Source: JALZOC01 sp035758845
GTDB taxonomy: Bacteria > Acidobacteriota > Vicinamibacteria > Vicinamibacterales > 2-12-FULL-66-21
Assembly: GCA_035758845.1 (NCBI GenBank)
Contig: DASTVZ010000217.1
Coordinates: 1 to 64,000 of the forward strand
Direction of reading: 5' to 3'
Length of the DNA stretch: 64,000 nt
This document shows positions 42,425 through 51,296 of the stretch, piece by piece; positions within the stretch are counted from its first letter, which is position 1, and each line of letters opens with the position of its first letter. The notes beneath the pieces were generated by a model. That model was not told the origin of the DNA. It ran no database searches and was given only the letters and a program-made list of their open reading frames with translations. The position numbers were made by a program, and so were the translations under genes.

Positions 42425-44461
42425 TTACCTATCCCCGAGCACCTTTGACGGTTTCAACTTCCACGTCTCGTCAAAAAACCCCTGCGACTCCACAAACAGC
42501 GGCAGGTATTTGTAATTGTTTCCCGGCTTCGTCATATCGACAACGGCCCAGTCTGGCAGCTTCGGCGACTGCATATCGTTGTTCGACTGGTCATGAAACG
42601 TAAAGCCACTGTTGATGACGACATACTTCTTCGGATTGAGGGGATTTGGAAAAATGAACACCGGCGCGTGATTGGCATCGAACGTCTCCGCACCCACGGT
42701 GACGCCGTCCGCGGTCCACCGAATCGGAAGCCGATCCGCAATGCGCCGATAGACGGCGTTGCTCGATGGGTCTCCGAACAAGGCCAGATGGTGACTGGCA
42801 ATGTCGTCGCTCGAAATGTCGGAATCGTTCTTGACGCGGGGCTCGCCGCGGAAGAAATGGATCCACTCCGAAATCGCGTAGTCCGCCTGCTCTCGAGCCC
42901 ACTTGCCCGTCGCCTCCGACAGCGGCCGTCCGGTCGGCCTCACGAAAACAAACGCGTCCATGAACGCATCGTCTATCGGCCCCTGCAGACCATGCATTTT
43001 ACGAAGCCCGCTGAGGGCTCCAGGCTTCCAGGTCGCGCCGTTACGTACGAGCGCGACAGTCAACGATTTGTCCGTTCGGACAGCAGGCAGTTGGATCGTG
43101 GCGGCGTCGATCTTCAATGTCGGCTTGGTTCCGGCCGGGAACGGCGCTAGGCCAGGCTGGAAGTCAAGCGTCAAGGCGGTGACGTTCGTCGTTGTCGCGG
43201 TGATCGAATTGCCATCGATCTTTGCGTTGACCCGTGCGCGTTGCCATTCCTCCGCCATCGCGTCGACGGTGACCCAGAACATCTTGTTGTAGCGCAGCAT
43301 CCACGTCGTGAACCGGATCTCTGAGGGCGACGGATTGCGACCGGCCGAAACGAGCTGATCGAGGCGATCCTGAAGGCGCTGCCGCGCTGCCGGCTCGTAC
43401 GAGTGTCCGGTATTCGGTCCGATGATGTGCTCGAGCTTCAACCCTTCGGCCAGCATCGCGGCGGCCATCGCATCGGCGGCTTGCTTCTGCGGATCGATCT
43501 CGCCCGAATACGCGACGACCGGGACGTTGAACGTATTGATCGCGTAGTCGGTTGCATCGTACATGTGCCACAGCGTGCGCTGCATCGCGTTCTGCGGCTG
43601 CCGCGCAAGCCCGCCACGAAGAAAGACCTCGGTTTCCGTAAAACCAGCCCCCGGCGCCGCGGCGGCCCATCGATCCGCGTAATGAACCGTGTATGCCCAC
43701 GCCGATGCGCCGCCCATCGAGAACCCGGCCATGACGATCCGATTCGGATCAATCGGATAGTTCTTCGGCACCGACGCGATCGCTTCGAGGCCATCGGTCT
43801 CGCCAGCGAAGCGGCTCGCGTTGGTATACCGGCCGTACGGCTGCAGCATGAACCGATCGGCTCCCGCACCGAAGGGCTTCGACGTGTAACCCGTCAGCGA
43901 CTTGGCCATGAACTGCTGCTCGAGCACGGTGTCGTCGCGGCCATGCATGAAGATGTCGAGGCGGTATGTGCGCTTCGCGGCAGGGTCGTAACTCTCCGGC
44001 AACGTCAACAGGTAGGGTTGTGCCGAACCGTCGATGCGTGAGTAGAATCCACGGACGCCGCTTTGTGTCATCCATGGCGTGCTGCCACCCGCGAGTTGCG
44101 TCGCGCGCTCGCTCCCGGTCGTCAGGGTTTGCTGCGCGTAGCTGACCGGCGTGCTGCCGCGCCCGGCATATAAACGCTCGTCATATTTGAGCGGCCGCCG
44201 CACCGCGTCGAGATAGACCTCCACGTCAGCGATGCGATCGAACATCGGCGAAGATCGATATTGGATCTTCAGCGCCCCGATCTTTTGCGCCAATTCGTCA
44301 ACCGCGCCCTGCAGAGTGCGCGCTTCCTCCGGTGTGATACCCGTTCCCAGCGGCGGAAACTGCGCAGGAGGAGCGGGCGCGGGATTCTGCGCGCCTCCCG
44401 TCCACGTCGAGACAGTCAACCCGACCGCCAACACAAGGATGTGAGCGCTGAAGCGTGTCAT
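42425..44461 (-). CDS. Exported prolyl-oligopeptidase-like hydrolase
   Basis: A 678-residue exported serine hydrolase. A signal peptide (MTRFSAHILVLAVGLTVSTW) is followed by a helical N-terminal part and an alpha/beta hydrolase core: PYLLTLPESYDPAAKRTYRLDIFMHGRDD, nucleophile elbow AGFSMGGASAW, acid in YSGEIDPQ and His in GPNTGHSYEP. A C-terminal beta domain (about 440-678; ALTLDFQPGLAPF, GFTFHDQSNND) is of unknown role. The N-terminal extension of the ORF to 44647 lies over the neighbouring gene. The gene follows the next hydrolase by 11 bases and is probably co-transcribed with it. Confidence 0.85.
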   Translation of the reverse strand: MTRFSAHILVLAVGLTVSTWTGGAQNPAPAPPAQFPPLGTGITPEEARTLQGAVDELAQKIGALKIQYRSSPMFDRIADVEVYLDAVRRPLKYDERLYAGRGSTPVSYAQQTLTTGSERATQLAGGSTPWMTQSGVRGFYSRIDGSAQPYLLTLPESYDPAAKRTYRLDIFMHGRDDTVLEQQFMAKSLTGYTSKPFGAGADRFMLQPYGRYTNASRFAGETDGLEAIASVPKNYPIDPNRIVMAGFSMGGASAWAYTVHYADRWAAAAPGAGFTETEVFLRGGLARQPQNAMQRTLWHMYDATDYAINTFNVPVVAYSGEIDPQKQAADAMAAAMLAEGLKLEHIIGPNTGHSYEPAARQRLQDRLDQLVSAGRNPSPSEIRFTTWMLRYNKMFWVTVDAMAEEWQRARVNAKIDGNSITATTTNVTALTLDFQPGLAPFPAGTKPTLKIDAATIQLPAVRTDKSLTVALVRNGATWKPGALSGLRKMHGLQGPIDDAFMDAFVFVRPTGRPLSEATGKWAREQADYAISEWIHFFRGEPRVKNDSDISSDDIASHHLALFGDPSSNAVYRRIADRLPIRWTADGVTVGAETFDANHAPVFIFPNPLNPKKYVVINSGFTFHDQSNNDMQSPKLPDWAVVDMTKPGNNYKYLPLFVESQGFFDETWKLKPSKVLGDR

Positions 44462-44472
44462 GGTGTGCGCAT

Positions 44473-45534
44473 TTACTTCGGAAAGATCACCGGCAACACG
44501 GCATCGGTCGTATACACGCACCGATCGTTGTGGCCGCATTCGGAGACGATGATCGCTTTGTGCTTGGCACCGAGCGTTTCGTTGACAAACTTGAGGAACG
44601 CCTCTCCCCGGGCGCGTCTGGTCGGCCCTTGCGCCATCGCACCGCAAGACGAATCGAAGCCGCCGAGCGGCAGTGTATCCACCTGTCCGAGTAAGTAGGT
44701 CGTCGGTCTGGAGACGAGCTGCTTCTTCAACTGGTCATCGCTCACTTTCGCGGTGTACCCCGACACGCGGTTCTCGAGGCCGAACGGCCACCGATTGTAC
44801 GTCTGACACTGTGCCGCGTCGTACGCAGCGAAGGTGAAGTTCGTGTGCACCGATTCCGATTTCCAGCCATCCTTTGCGTCGGCAGGCTCGGCGTCGCCGG
44901 ACACCGTCGGACGGGTCGCCACCGGCCACGAATAGCTGGAGGGATTGGCGACGACATACGAGACCGGCACGCCGAGCGCCTCGTGAATGCGGTTCGACAT
45001 CTCATAGCGGGTGACGAACTGCCCGCCCGCAGAGTGTCCGGCAACCACGATCGCCTGGATATTGGGGAAGGTGTTCCTGTTTGCGAGCTTGCGCAGGATC
45101 TGATCGGCAAGATCAAACGAATTCAAATCGGGATGGCTCGTCGATGCGCCACCGGAGCGCCAGCTGTCGCCGCTGCAGCTCCACACGACCTCGTTCACTT
45201 CTGGTTTGTCTGCACAGGCGATCAGGTGCGGGGCGATGACCACCGCGTCGTCGACGGCGCCGGCAAGAAACGCCGCGGACATGGCCGTCGCGAAGTAGTG
45301 ATCGGCATTGCGGTTGGTCCCGTGCACCATGATCAGCGCACGGCGGATCCGTTCGTTACGCGTATCGAGCGAGTACGACGTGTAGATCATCGACCGCGCC
45401 GGCCCGGCGCCGAGCGTCACCCACTCCGTGCATTCTGCCGCAGCCGTCGTGCAAGCCGTGGCGGACCCGGGAGCGCCGCGCTGCTCGAGCGCAGTAACCG
45501 CGAGCGCTGTGAGTAGGAAAAGGGACAGGCGCAT
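44473..45534 (-). CDS. Exported alpha/beta hydrolase
   Basis: A 353-residue exported hydrolase. The signal peptide is MRLSLFLLTALAVTALEQ. The core has an oxyanion motif ALIMVHGTNRNADHY, nucleophile VAGHSAGGQFV, and a likely His in SECGHNDRC. Several Cys (CTTAAAEC, CADKPEVN, CSGDSW, SSCGAM) may form disulfides, as expected outside the cytoplasm. It looks related to acidobacterial PHB-depolymerase or lipase-like proteins; the substrate is unknown. No Shine-Dalgarno precedes the ATG at 45534; the frame is open 15 codons further through the purine-rich repeat. Confidence 0.83.
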   Translation of the reverse strand: MRLSLFLLTALAVTALEQRGAPGSATACTTAAAECTEWVTLGAGPARSMIYTSYSLDTRNERIRRALIMVHGTNRNADHYFATAMSAAFLAGAVDDAVVIAPHLIACADKPEVNEVVWSCSGDSWRSGGASTSHPDLNSFDLADQILRKLANRNTFPNIQAIVVAGHSAGGQFVTRYEMSNRIHEALGVPVSYVVANPSSYSWPVATRPTVSGDAEPADAKDGWKSESVHTNFTFAAYDAAQCQTYNRWPFGLENRVSGYTAKVSDDQLKKQLVSRPTTYLLGQVDTLPLGGFDSSCGAMAQGPTRRARGEAFLKFVNETLGAKHKAIIVSECGHNDRCVYTTDAVLPVIFPK

Positions 45535-45545
45535 TGGGAGAACAT

Positions 45546-45660
45546 ATACCAAAGGGAAAAGGCAAAGGGAAAAGGGCAAAGGGAAAAGGGAAAAGGAAAG
45601 AATCAGCGGCGCTTGGCACCCTTGGCAGTCCAGGCACTCCTGGCGCTCTTGAACGGCATA
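45546..45660. repeat. Purine tandem AAAGGGAAAAGG followed by GGCACTCCTGGC iterations
   Basis: Six or more AAAGGG/AAAAGG units (to about 45598), then CTTGGCACCCTTGGCAG, CCAGGCACTCCTGGCGC. Both are low-complexity spacers between two leftward genes. Confidence 0.55.
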
Positions 45661-45707
45661 GAAACCTTTTTACGTTAACAGAGAGGCGGAGATAGCAGAG
45701 ATTATCG

Positions 45708-46067
45708 CTAGTAGCGCCATTCCGGCGCGTAGTCTTGATCGCGCCGCTTCTTTTCAGCCCGCAGGCTCAGCGTGAACAGCCCGAACACTTCGGCGAGACC
45801 GATGAAGGCATAAATTGCAAAACGGGTAAACGCGCTTGGCACAGGAAAGCACACATCCCCAGCGTCGAGGCACTCGCGGACCATGCGATCGATCTCGACG
45901 TACTCGCGCATGATCAACGCGAAGGCCGAGCCGAAGATGATGACGGTGCCGGCGATGTTGCCAAAGATCATCCCGCCCTTGCGCCAAAAGGGAAGCGCAA
46001 CGAGCAGGGCGAGGAGGGGTGTGACGGTTAGTTCGAGGACAATCCAGAACCACCGGAGGTTGGCCAT
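45708..46067 (-). CDS. Small membrane protein of unknown function
   Basis: A 119-residue protein starting MANLRWFWIVLELTV with three hydrophobic helices (WFWIVLELTVTPLLALLVALPFW, GNIAGTVIIFGSAFALIM, FAIYAFIGLAEVFGLFTLSL). An extended ORF reaches 46094. A cytoplasmic tail (EKKRRDQDYAPEWRY) closes it. There are no catalytic motifs and no recognised family. The ribosome site is poor, and the region upstream is a CACGGA-type repeat. Confidence 0.7.
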   Translation of the reverse strand: MANLRWFWIVLELTVTPLLALLVALPFWRKGGMIFGNIAGTVIIFGSAFALIMREYVEIDRMVRECLDAGDVCFPVPSAFTRFAIYAFIGLAEVFGLFTLSLRAEKKRRDQDYAPEWRY

Positions 46068-46078
46068 CCGGCGTATCG

Positions 46079-46145
46079 TGCCACGGAACAACACGGATTA
46101 GCACGCATTCGTGTCATGCCACGGAACAACACGGATTCACACGGA
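46079..46145. repeat. CACGGAACAACACGGATT repeats
   Basis: Two copies of CCACGGAACAACACGGATT (46079 and about 46119) separated by GCATTCGTGTCATG, in the gap between two leftward genes; the same unit family as 7466-7530 and 11612-11747. Confidence 0.7.
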
Positions 46146-46164
46146 ATCGTGTGGATGGCGGGAG

Positions 46165-47049
46165 TTACTTTTGCCAACCGCAGTCTTTGGCAGCGGGGGC
46201 GATCAGTTCCTCGAGCCCATCGACGTGGAATTGCGCCTCTACAGGTTCGGCGTTATGCGGCGTGTATCCGAAGCGGAAAGACTTCGCCGAGAGCAGCTGC
46301 TGCGCGAACGCGGCGCCGTCGGGCGCAAAGAGCGCATCGTGCTCGGCCGAGTCCGCCCAATGTTCGCGGCGGCCCGCCTCGTCGTTGAAACTGAAATTCA
46401 CAGTGTGATCTTCTGTGTTCGGCTCGATCTTCAGCGCCGAACCGGTGTAGACAAATGTTTCGACGCGCTTGTTCATGCACCGGACCACGAGGATCGGGCG
46501 CACGTAGTTCATCCAGATGGCGACGGTTTTTTCCGCCGGTACCTCGAAGGCCGCCGCGTGACGTTGATTTGCGGTCCAGTAGGCGCGGCGGGCGCTGCTC
46601 CAGGTCTGCGTGAACTCAGGCGCCGGTGCGGCGGCCGCAGTCTTCTTCGACGCTGTCGGGTTTGATCCCGCCACGGTTGTCGATGCGCCGTCGCGCGAGC
46701 CGCCGAGTGCGAAGGTCATGACGCTGCCAATCGCGAGAACGCCGCCCGCGATCATCATCAGCTCGCGGCGGCCGAGACGAAGCGCGCGCGCGCGGAGTGC
46801 TGCGGCCGGCGACGCAGCGGGTGACGGTGTGGGCTGTGCGTGGGGCGCTGCACCGACCGTCTGCGGCGCAGGCGTAAACGTGTGCGGTGCGGCCGGCGAG
46901 GCCGACCGCGGTTCGCTCGCCGCGGGTCGAGCGTGCGGCGACGAATGAGCCGACGTGGAGTGGATTTGATCGGCCGCCCACCGCTCGCACAGATCGCAAA
47001 CGGTCGCCGTCTCAGGAACTTCCCGTCCGCACGATGCACAGCGTTTCAC
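46165..47049 (-). CDS. Zinc-ribbon membrane protein with a VasI/TagO-like domain
   Basis: A 294-residue protein starting at a GTG with AGGAG 7 bases upstream. The N-terminus has a zinc ribbon (KRCASCGREVP...CDLCERW, CxxC-CxxC) at residues 1-25, a long Pro/Ala/Ser/His-rich region to about 90, one membrane helix (LMMIAGGVLAIGSVMTFALGG, near 100-120) and a C-terminal domain with VRPILVVRCMNKRVETFVYTG and FHVDGLEELIAPAAKDCGW. This last motif set closely recalls the VasI/EvfG/TagO accessory proteins of type VI secretion, but no other T6SS gene is in the window. Its role is unknown. Confidence 0.75.
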   Translation of the reverse strand: MKRCASCGREVPETATVCDLCERWAADQIHSTSAHSSPHARPAASEPRSASPAAPHTFTPAPQTVGAAPHAQPTPSPAASPAAALRARALRLGRRELMMIAGGVLAIGSVMTFALGGSRDGASTTVAGSNPTASKKTAAAAPAPEFTQTWSSARRAYWTANQRHAAAFEVPAEKTVAIWMNYVRPILVVRCMNKRVETFVYTGSALKIEPNTEDHTVNFSFNDEAGRREHWADSAEHDALFAPDGAAFAQQLLSAKSFRFGYTPHNAEPVEAQFHVDGLEELIAPAAKDCGWQK

Positions 47050-47217
47050 GCGCTTGCTCCTGACAGAATGATGCTCGCGCGCACGGCGAGCGACCGTTCG
47101 TCGCGGCAAGCCGCGTACCAGCCTGGATCGCGCCCACTCTACGCCGCAACCCAGGATTTCCGCTCCGAAATGCCAGCGAAATTGGTATCAGCCTGACAAG
47201 TCTGTGACTTGTTGTGG

Positions 47218-47237
47218 CTTCCGGCTTTGGCCGGAAG
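47218..47237. repeat. REP-like palindrome, variant
   Basis: CTTCCGGC-TTTG-GCCGGAAG, preceded by CAAGTC-TGT-GACTTG and TTGTGG, the same flank as the family at 3624 and 3813. The compensated changes (CCGGC/GCCGG) suggest the palindrome is conserved as a structure. Confidence 0.7.
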
Positions 47238-47247
47238 AAGACACGGT

Positions 47248-47979
47248 TCAAGACCGCGCCGAGGCGGCGCGGACCATCGCATGACGCTGAAGGTTTGTCA
47301 GTGACGACACGCTGGCCGACATTTCCTCGATCGCGCTGTCGAGCGTTTTCCGATCGCGCCGCGACAATCCGGCGCGAGGAAACTCATACATGAAGACATG
47401 TCCCGTCCCGTCGGGGCCGGCCCAGATCGGATCGACCCAGACGACCCCTTTACTGACGCCGACGCACGACCACTCGTCGTGCGCCATCACCGGTTTCTTT
47501 GGTGATGCCGAAGCTCTTTGCAGCGCGGCATCCATTTCGATCACGAGTTGATCGGCCAGGAAAATCTGGATGGCGTCATCGAGCGCCGCCACCTCCGGGA
47601 TCTCGCCCAGCCGCTTGGACAGTCCGACACGGGCGTGGCCGGCGATCATCGCGCGCGGCACGACGACCAGTCGATGGAGCGCGATGACCGCTCGCGGCAG
47701 TCCCTCTGAGTACGCGAGCCGTGCGACCACCTGCATGAAGCGCGGAGCCTCGGCCGCAATCGCGGCGGCGACCGAGTGGTCGCGAGCGGCGGCATCCAGC
47801 GAGCGCCACAAATGACGGCGTGCAGCATGGCGCCGACCGAACAAGCTGAAGCGGAGCCCGGCGGCAACACGCGTGATTGCCGCGGTCCCTTCCTCGGTCT
47901 GCGTCCATCGGGTGAATGGCTCCCGGGTGATGCGCCCACGATATTCCAGGCGGCCGGATGAAACCCGAAACCAGCTCAT
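47248..47979 (-). CDS. Hypothetical protein of 243 residues
   Basis: The real part of a longer open frame, starting MSWFRVSSGRLEYRGRITRE. It is mainly alpha helical and Ala/Arg-rich (WRSLDAAARDHSVAAAIAAEA, VARLAYSEGLPRAVIALHRL, IPEVAALDDAIQIFLADQLV), and its C-terminal half carries DEWSCVGVSKGVVWVDPIWAG. It has no signal peptide or membrane helix. The region upstream of 47979 in the same frame is an antisense shadow of the methyltransferase-like gene. The family is not recognised, although the GC3-type base pattern supports coding. Confidence 0.6.
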   Translation of the reverse strand: MSWFRVSSGRLEYRGRITREPFTRWTQTEEGTAAITRVAAGLRFSLFGRRHAARRHLWRSLDAAARDHSVAAAIAAEAPRFMQVVARLAYSEGLPRAVIALHRLVVVPRAMIAGHARVGLSKRLGEIPEVAALDDAIQIFLADQLVIEMDAALQRASASPKKPVMAHDEWSCVGVSKGVVWVDPIWAGPDGTGHVFMYEFPRAGLSRRDRKTLDSAIEEMSASVSSLTNLQRHAMVRAASARS

Positions 47980-48017
47980 GCCGCCGCATGTTGCGAAGAA
48001 TGTGCCTGCGCAGGAAA

Positions 48018-48036
48018 CTTCCGCGGAAGGCGGAAG
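48018..48036. repeat. REP-like palindrome, degenerate
   Basis: CTTCCGCGGAAGGCGGAAG, a variant of the CTTCCGCC palindrome, in the gap between divergent genes. Confidence 0.55.
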
Positions 48037-48084
48037 CGAGAGTCCTGGAGCATTGGCAGGCAGTCGCTGGCTTACAATCGGCGC

Positions 48085-48630
48085 ATGCCGGCTTACATCT
48101 TCGGAATCCTCGCCGCCGGGTGGCTCGCCTGGATGATCCCGTTCTTTCTGGCCCGACGTGGCGGGCGCCCTCAGACGCTCGATCGCCGGGCGCGCTGGGG
48201 CATCTTTATCCAGGCTATCGGATTCGCCATTCTTTGGATGAACAGCTACTGGAACCGCACACCCTCGATTCTGCGGACACTCCCCGCCGTCTGCTTTCTG
48301 ATCCTCGGCGGCGTGTTGTCCTGGACGAGCGCCATGACGCTCGGCCGGCAATGGCGTTTCGACGCCGGGTTGAATGCGGATCATGAACTGGTTCGGTCAG
48401 GTGCATATCGATTTGTGCGACATCCGATCTACGCATCCATGCTGTGCATGCTGCTCGGGACCGGGTTGCTCGTCTCTCCGGCGCTCGTGCTGCTGGTTTC
48501 GCTCGTACTCTTCTTTATTGGCGTGGAGATCCGGATCCGGATCGAGGATGCGTTGTTAGCGTCACGCTTCGGGGAAGACTTCCGGGGATATCAACGTCGG
48601 GTGCCGGCCTATCTGCCGTTTATCCGGTAG
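48085..48630 (+). CDS. Isoprenylcysteine carboxyl methyltransferase-like membrane protein
   Basis: A 181-residue protein with about four to five membrane helices. The ICMT/PEMT signature LVRSGAYRFVRHPIYASML is at about residues 102-120, the SAM-binding RHP element of the family. It is followed by VEIRIRIEDALLASRFGEDF and YQRRVPAYLPFIR, the usual C-terminal E-E/Y motif region. Bacterial members methylate unknown acceptors, possibly lipids. A second member is at 53780-54277. Confidence 0.85.
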   Translation: MPAYIFGILAAGWLAWMIPFFLARRGGRPQTLDRRARWGIFIQAIGFAILWMNSYWNRTPSILRTLPAVCFLILGGVLSWTSAMTLGRQWRFDAGLNADHELVRSGAYRFVRHPIYASMLCMLLGTGLLVSPALVLLVSLVLFFIGVEIRIRIEDALLASRFGEDFRGYQRRVPAYLPFIR

Positions 48631-48657
48631 CCACACCCATCATGTTACGATTGACGA

Positions 48658-49617
48658 TCAGAACCCATACAACTCCTGCGGATTGTCCACCAGGATGCTC
48701 CTCCGTTCGGTCGCCGTCGTCCACGATCCAAATTGATTGAACACGCGCCCGTCATCGATTTGACGAAGTGGCGAGATCTCTGTGGGTGCGCGACCCGGCG
48801 TGGTATCAGGATGTGGCCAGTCGGTGCCCCACAGGATGCGACGGACGTTCGCGGCAATCAGCGCCTTGGCGAGCGGTCCCATGTCGGCGAAATCCGGGGC
48901 TGCAGTCGAACCACGATAGGGCGCCGATACTTTTACGTAGGCTCGTCCCGATCGCACGAGATCCAGCAGAACATCAAAGCCGCGCTGTGATCGACCAGCC
49001 GAAGCCTGCGCGCCGCCAAAATGATCGAAGACGACCGGCACTGGCGACGCGGCCAGTTCTTTCTGCATCGCCTCGATCACCGACAACTGCGTATACATCT
49101 GCACGTGCCACTTGCGCTTGCCGATGCGTGTCACCGCCGTTTCAAATCGACGCCTTCCCAACTCCGGATCCGTCTGGCCGGCGGTCGCCAGATTGATGCG
49201 AATCCCTCGAATGCCGCCGTGCTCCAGGTCATCGAGCTTCGCATCCGGCGTCTGCTCGTCGATGACGGCGATACCACGAGCGTTGGGCCCCAGTTGTTTG
49301 ATTCCGTCGAGTGTGCAGGCGTTATCCGTCCCGTAGACGCTGGGTTGGACAATGACGACGCGAGTCGTGTGAAGCGCGTGATGGAGCGCGCGCATTTCCT
49401 CGACCGACGCTGACTCGGGCGTGTAGGTTCGGTTCGGCGTGAACGGAAACCGGTCTCGATCGCCGAACACGTGGGTATGGCAGTCGCATGCGCCAGCCGG
49501 TACGTCAAACGCGACAGCTGTCGAGGGTTGGGGCGCTTTGGCTGGACGGCGTGTCGATTGACGCAAGGCTGCGACGGAGAGTGGAGCCATCATCAAGACC
49601 TCGCGCCGGGACAGCAT
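48658..49617 (-). CDS. Amidohydrolase family protein (TIM-barrel, PDC-hydrolase-like), exported
   Basis: A 319-residue metal-dependent hydrolase. A twin-arginine-like N-terminus (SRREVLMMAPLSVAAL) precedes the barrel with H47-T-H49 (CDCHTHVFGDR), VVFDHFGGAQ (His on strand 4/5) and ILWGTDWPHPDT (catalytic Asp). This matches amidohydrolase_2 members such as 2-pyrone-4,6-dicarbaldehyde-lactonase-like enzymes. AGGAGG lies 5 bases before the ATG. The substrate is not known; TAT-type export suggests a cofactor or metal loaded inside. Confidence 0.87.
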   Translation of the reverse strand: MLSRREVLMMAPLSVAALRQSTRRPAKAPQPSTAVAFDVPAGACDCHTHVFGDRDRFPFTPNRTYTPESASVEEMRALHHALHTTRVVIVQPSVYGTDNACTLDGIKQLGPNARGIAVIDEQTPDAKLDDLEHGGIRGIRINLATAGQTDPELGRRRFETAVTRIGKRKWHVQMYTQLSVIEAMQKELAASPVPVVFDHFGGAQASAGRSQRGFDVLLDLVRSGRAYVKVSAPYRGSTAAPDFADMGPLAKALIAANVRRILWGTDWPHPDTTPGRAPTEISPLRQIDDGRVFNQFGSWTTATERRSILVDNPQELYGF

Positions 49618-49626
49618 CGATTCCTC

Positions 49627-49998
49627 CTACGTTGCGGCCTCGTACCAATCCTCGTGCGGCGACCACCCTTCGCAGCTGAGACACGACGTCCAGCGCCATC
49701 GGTGATCGCACCCGGGACACTGCCCACGTGTCGAGAATGTATTCCAGATCGTGCCGCACCCGACAAAGAACGGTTCTGGCGACGCTGACGGATCACAGCA
49801 CCAGCGACACGACGAGTCGGGCCGCCACTCGCAGAGCGGACAGCGCACGCGGCTGAACAGGTCCTCTTCCCTGACACTCGGAACGGTAATCGTGACGCTG
49901 CCGGTGCGATTCTGATCGCGCAGGAGCCACAGCGGTGGCACTTCGACGCGAACCGCTTCCGCGATCGCATCGTCGGTATGCGTCGACGTCGATCTCAC
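49627..49998 (-). CDS. Cys-rich zinc-binding-like protein
   Basis: A 123-residue protein starting at a GTG, 6 bases after the MBL gene stop. The body has many Cys: CPLCEW, SSCRWCCDPS, GCGTIW, CPGCDHRWRWTSCLSCEGWS. The CPxC pairs and the WSPHEDWYEAAT end look like a double zinc ribbon of structural use. It is probably translationally coupled to the MBL gene. No function can be inferred; it is plausible as a small conserved protein of this phylum. Confidence 0.65.
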   Translation of the reverse strand: MRSTSTHTDDAIAEAVRVEVPPLWLLRDQNRTGSVTITVPSVREEDLFSRVRCPLCEWRPDSSCRWCCDPSASPEPFFVGCGTIWNTFSTRGQCPGCDHRWRWTSCLSCEGWSPHEDWYEAAT

Positions 49999-50004
49999 GG
50001 CGCG

Positions 50005-50925
50005 CTACTTGGTCTCTTCCCAGATCACTTGCGCATCGGCGCGAACGCGGTCGGGATTGGGTTTGTTGTAGCCGGTGTACTTGGCCGGCACCGCCCACGT
50101 GTTGACGACATCGTCGACCGTTTTGCCGGCCTTCTTCGCGTCCTGCACAAATTTGACGAAATCGCCAATGAACTCCGAGTACAGCTTGAGATCGGCTGTC
50201 ACCATCGTTGTCGGGTTGTGGCCGTTGATGATGGTCTCGACGTTCTGCGCTGCGGCAGCCTTGGCGAGCGTGCCGGAGTAGCTCACCCCCGAACCGCCGT
50301 TGTTCTTGTCCATGATCGGCAGATCGCGAGTGGGGAACGTGTCTCCGGCGTGCATCACACGATGCTTTGTGAAAATCACGAAGGCATCGCCGCCTGTGTG
50401 CGCCGGGCCGAAGTAACGAAGATCGATCTGATCGTCTCCACTGCCCATCGTCCACGTGTCCTTGAACGTGCGCTTCGGCAGACCACGACCCTCGTTCTTC
50501 TTGAAGATGTTCTCCGGCGGCGTTGTCTGGAGTCCGTACACGGCGCTTGTTTGCTCCATGTACTTTTTCGTGTTCTCCTGCACGATAACGTCCACCGTCG
50601 CAGGGAACTCGACGTTGCCGCTGACGTGATCGCCGTGCGTGTGCGTATTGATGATTGTGGTGACGGGCTTGTCGGTGAACGTTTTGATTGAGTCCAGAAT
50701 CGGCTGACCCCATCCTGGATTCTTCGTATCGACGACAACAACCCCTTTCGCGGTGATGAACACGGCCGTGTTTCCACCACCGCCTTTCAGTACGTAGAGG
50801 TTGTCCTTCACCTTGTCGACGGTGATCACCCGCTCTGCCGGCTGGGCCGGCTGCTGAAAAGCCGCGAGCGTCATCGACAATGCGCCTGCAATCACCAGAG
50901 TGCCAAGCAGAACAGATCGTTTCAT
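50005..50925 (-). CDS. MBL-fold metallo-hydrolase, exported
   Basis: A 306-residue exported protein. The signal peptide is MKRSVLLGTLVIAGALSMTLAA. The two-metal motif H95-T-H97-G-D99-H100 (NTHTHGDHVSGN) is complete; FGPAHTGGD, MHAGDTF and INGHNPTTM carry the further ligands. The family includes quinoprotein-relay-like and beta-lactamase-like hydrolases. The gene heads a pair with the Cys-rich protein. Its exact substrate is unknown. Confidence 0.88.
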   Translation of the reverse strand: MKRSVLLGTLVIAGALSMTLAAFQQPAQPAERVITVDKVKDNLYVLKGGGGNTAVFITAKGVVVVDTKNPGWGQPILDSIKTFTDKPVTTIINTHTHGDHVSGNVEFPATVDVIVQENTKKYMEQTSAVYGLQTTPPENIFKKNEGRGLPKRTFKDTWTMGSGDDQIDLRYFGPAHTGGDAFVIFTKHRVMHAGDTFPTRDLPIMDKNNGGSGVSYSGTLAKAAAAQNVETIINGHNPTTMVTADLKLYSEFIGDFVKFVQDAKKAGKTVDDVVNTWAVPAKYTGYNKPNPDRVRADAQVIWEETK

Positions 50926-50959
50926 TGGGTCCTCACAAGATGCCTCACATCATATCCGC

Positions 50960-51280
50960 TTAGGTCGCTGCTCTGGCAGCAGCGGCGGCGGCGCGCCGCT
51001 GCGTCTCTGCCGCTGCTACGGTCATCTGCGACGACCCCGCGACGCTCACCAGCCCATAGCCGAGTCCTGGCAATTCATTACACCATTTGATGTCGCCCGT
51101 TGACGGATCGAGACGATACAACCGGCCTCGTGAGGCGGCGAACAAGTCGCCTCCGTCGAGCGACACGTTCACGAATTCCGATCCTTTCAGGGCAGTGGTC
51201 CACAATGTCTCACCGGTATCGCGATCAATGGCGACCACTGTTCCCTTGATGCCGACGAACACCAGGTTCGAACGAGCCAT
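50960..51280 (-). CDS. Short PQQ-like propeller protein
   Basis: A 106-residue protein with only two blades (FVGIKGTVVAIDRDTGETLW, LYRLDPSTGDIKWCNELPGLG) and an Ala-rich tail (ETQRRAAAAAARAAT). There is no signal peptide. A full propeller would need seven or eight blades, so it is either a remnant, an oligomerising fragment or a distinct short family. GGAGGAACG before the ATG is a strong ribosome site, which argues for expression. Confidence 0.7.
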   Translation of the reverse strand: MARSNLVFVGIKGTVVAIDRDTGETLWTTALKGSEFVNVSLDGGDLFAASRGRLYRLDPSTGDIKWCNELPGLGYGLVSVAGSSQMTVAAAETQRRAAAAAARAAT

Positions 51281-51296
51281 CGTTCCTCCTGCACGT

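Noticed and set aside
47980..48384. N-terminal extension of the 243-aa protein frame
   Set aside because: Antisense to the ICMT-like gene; contains a REP palindrome and no homologous sequence.
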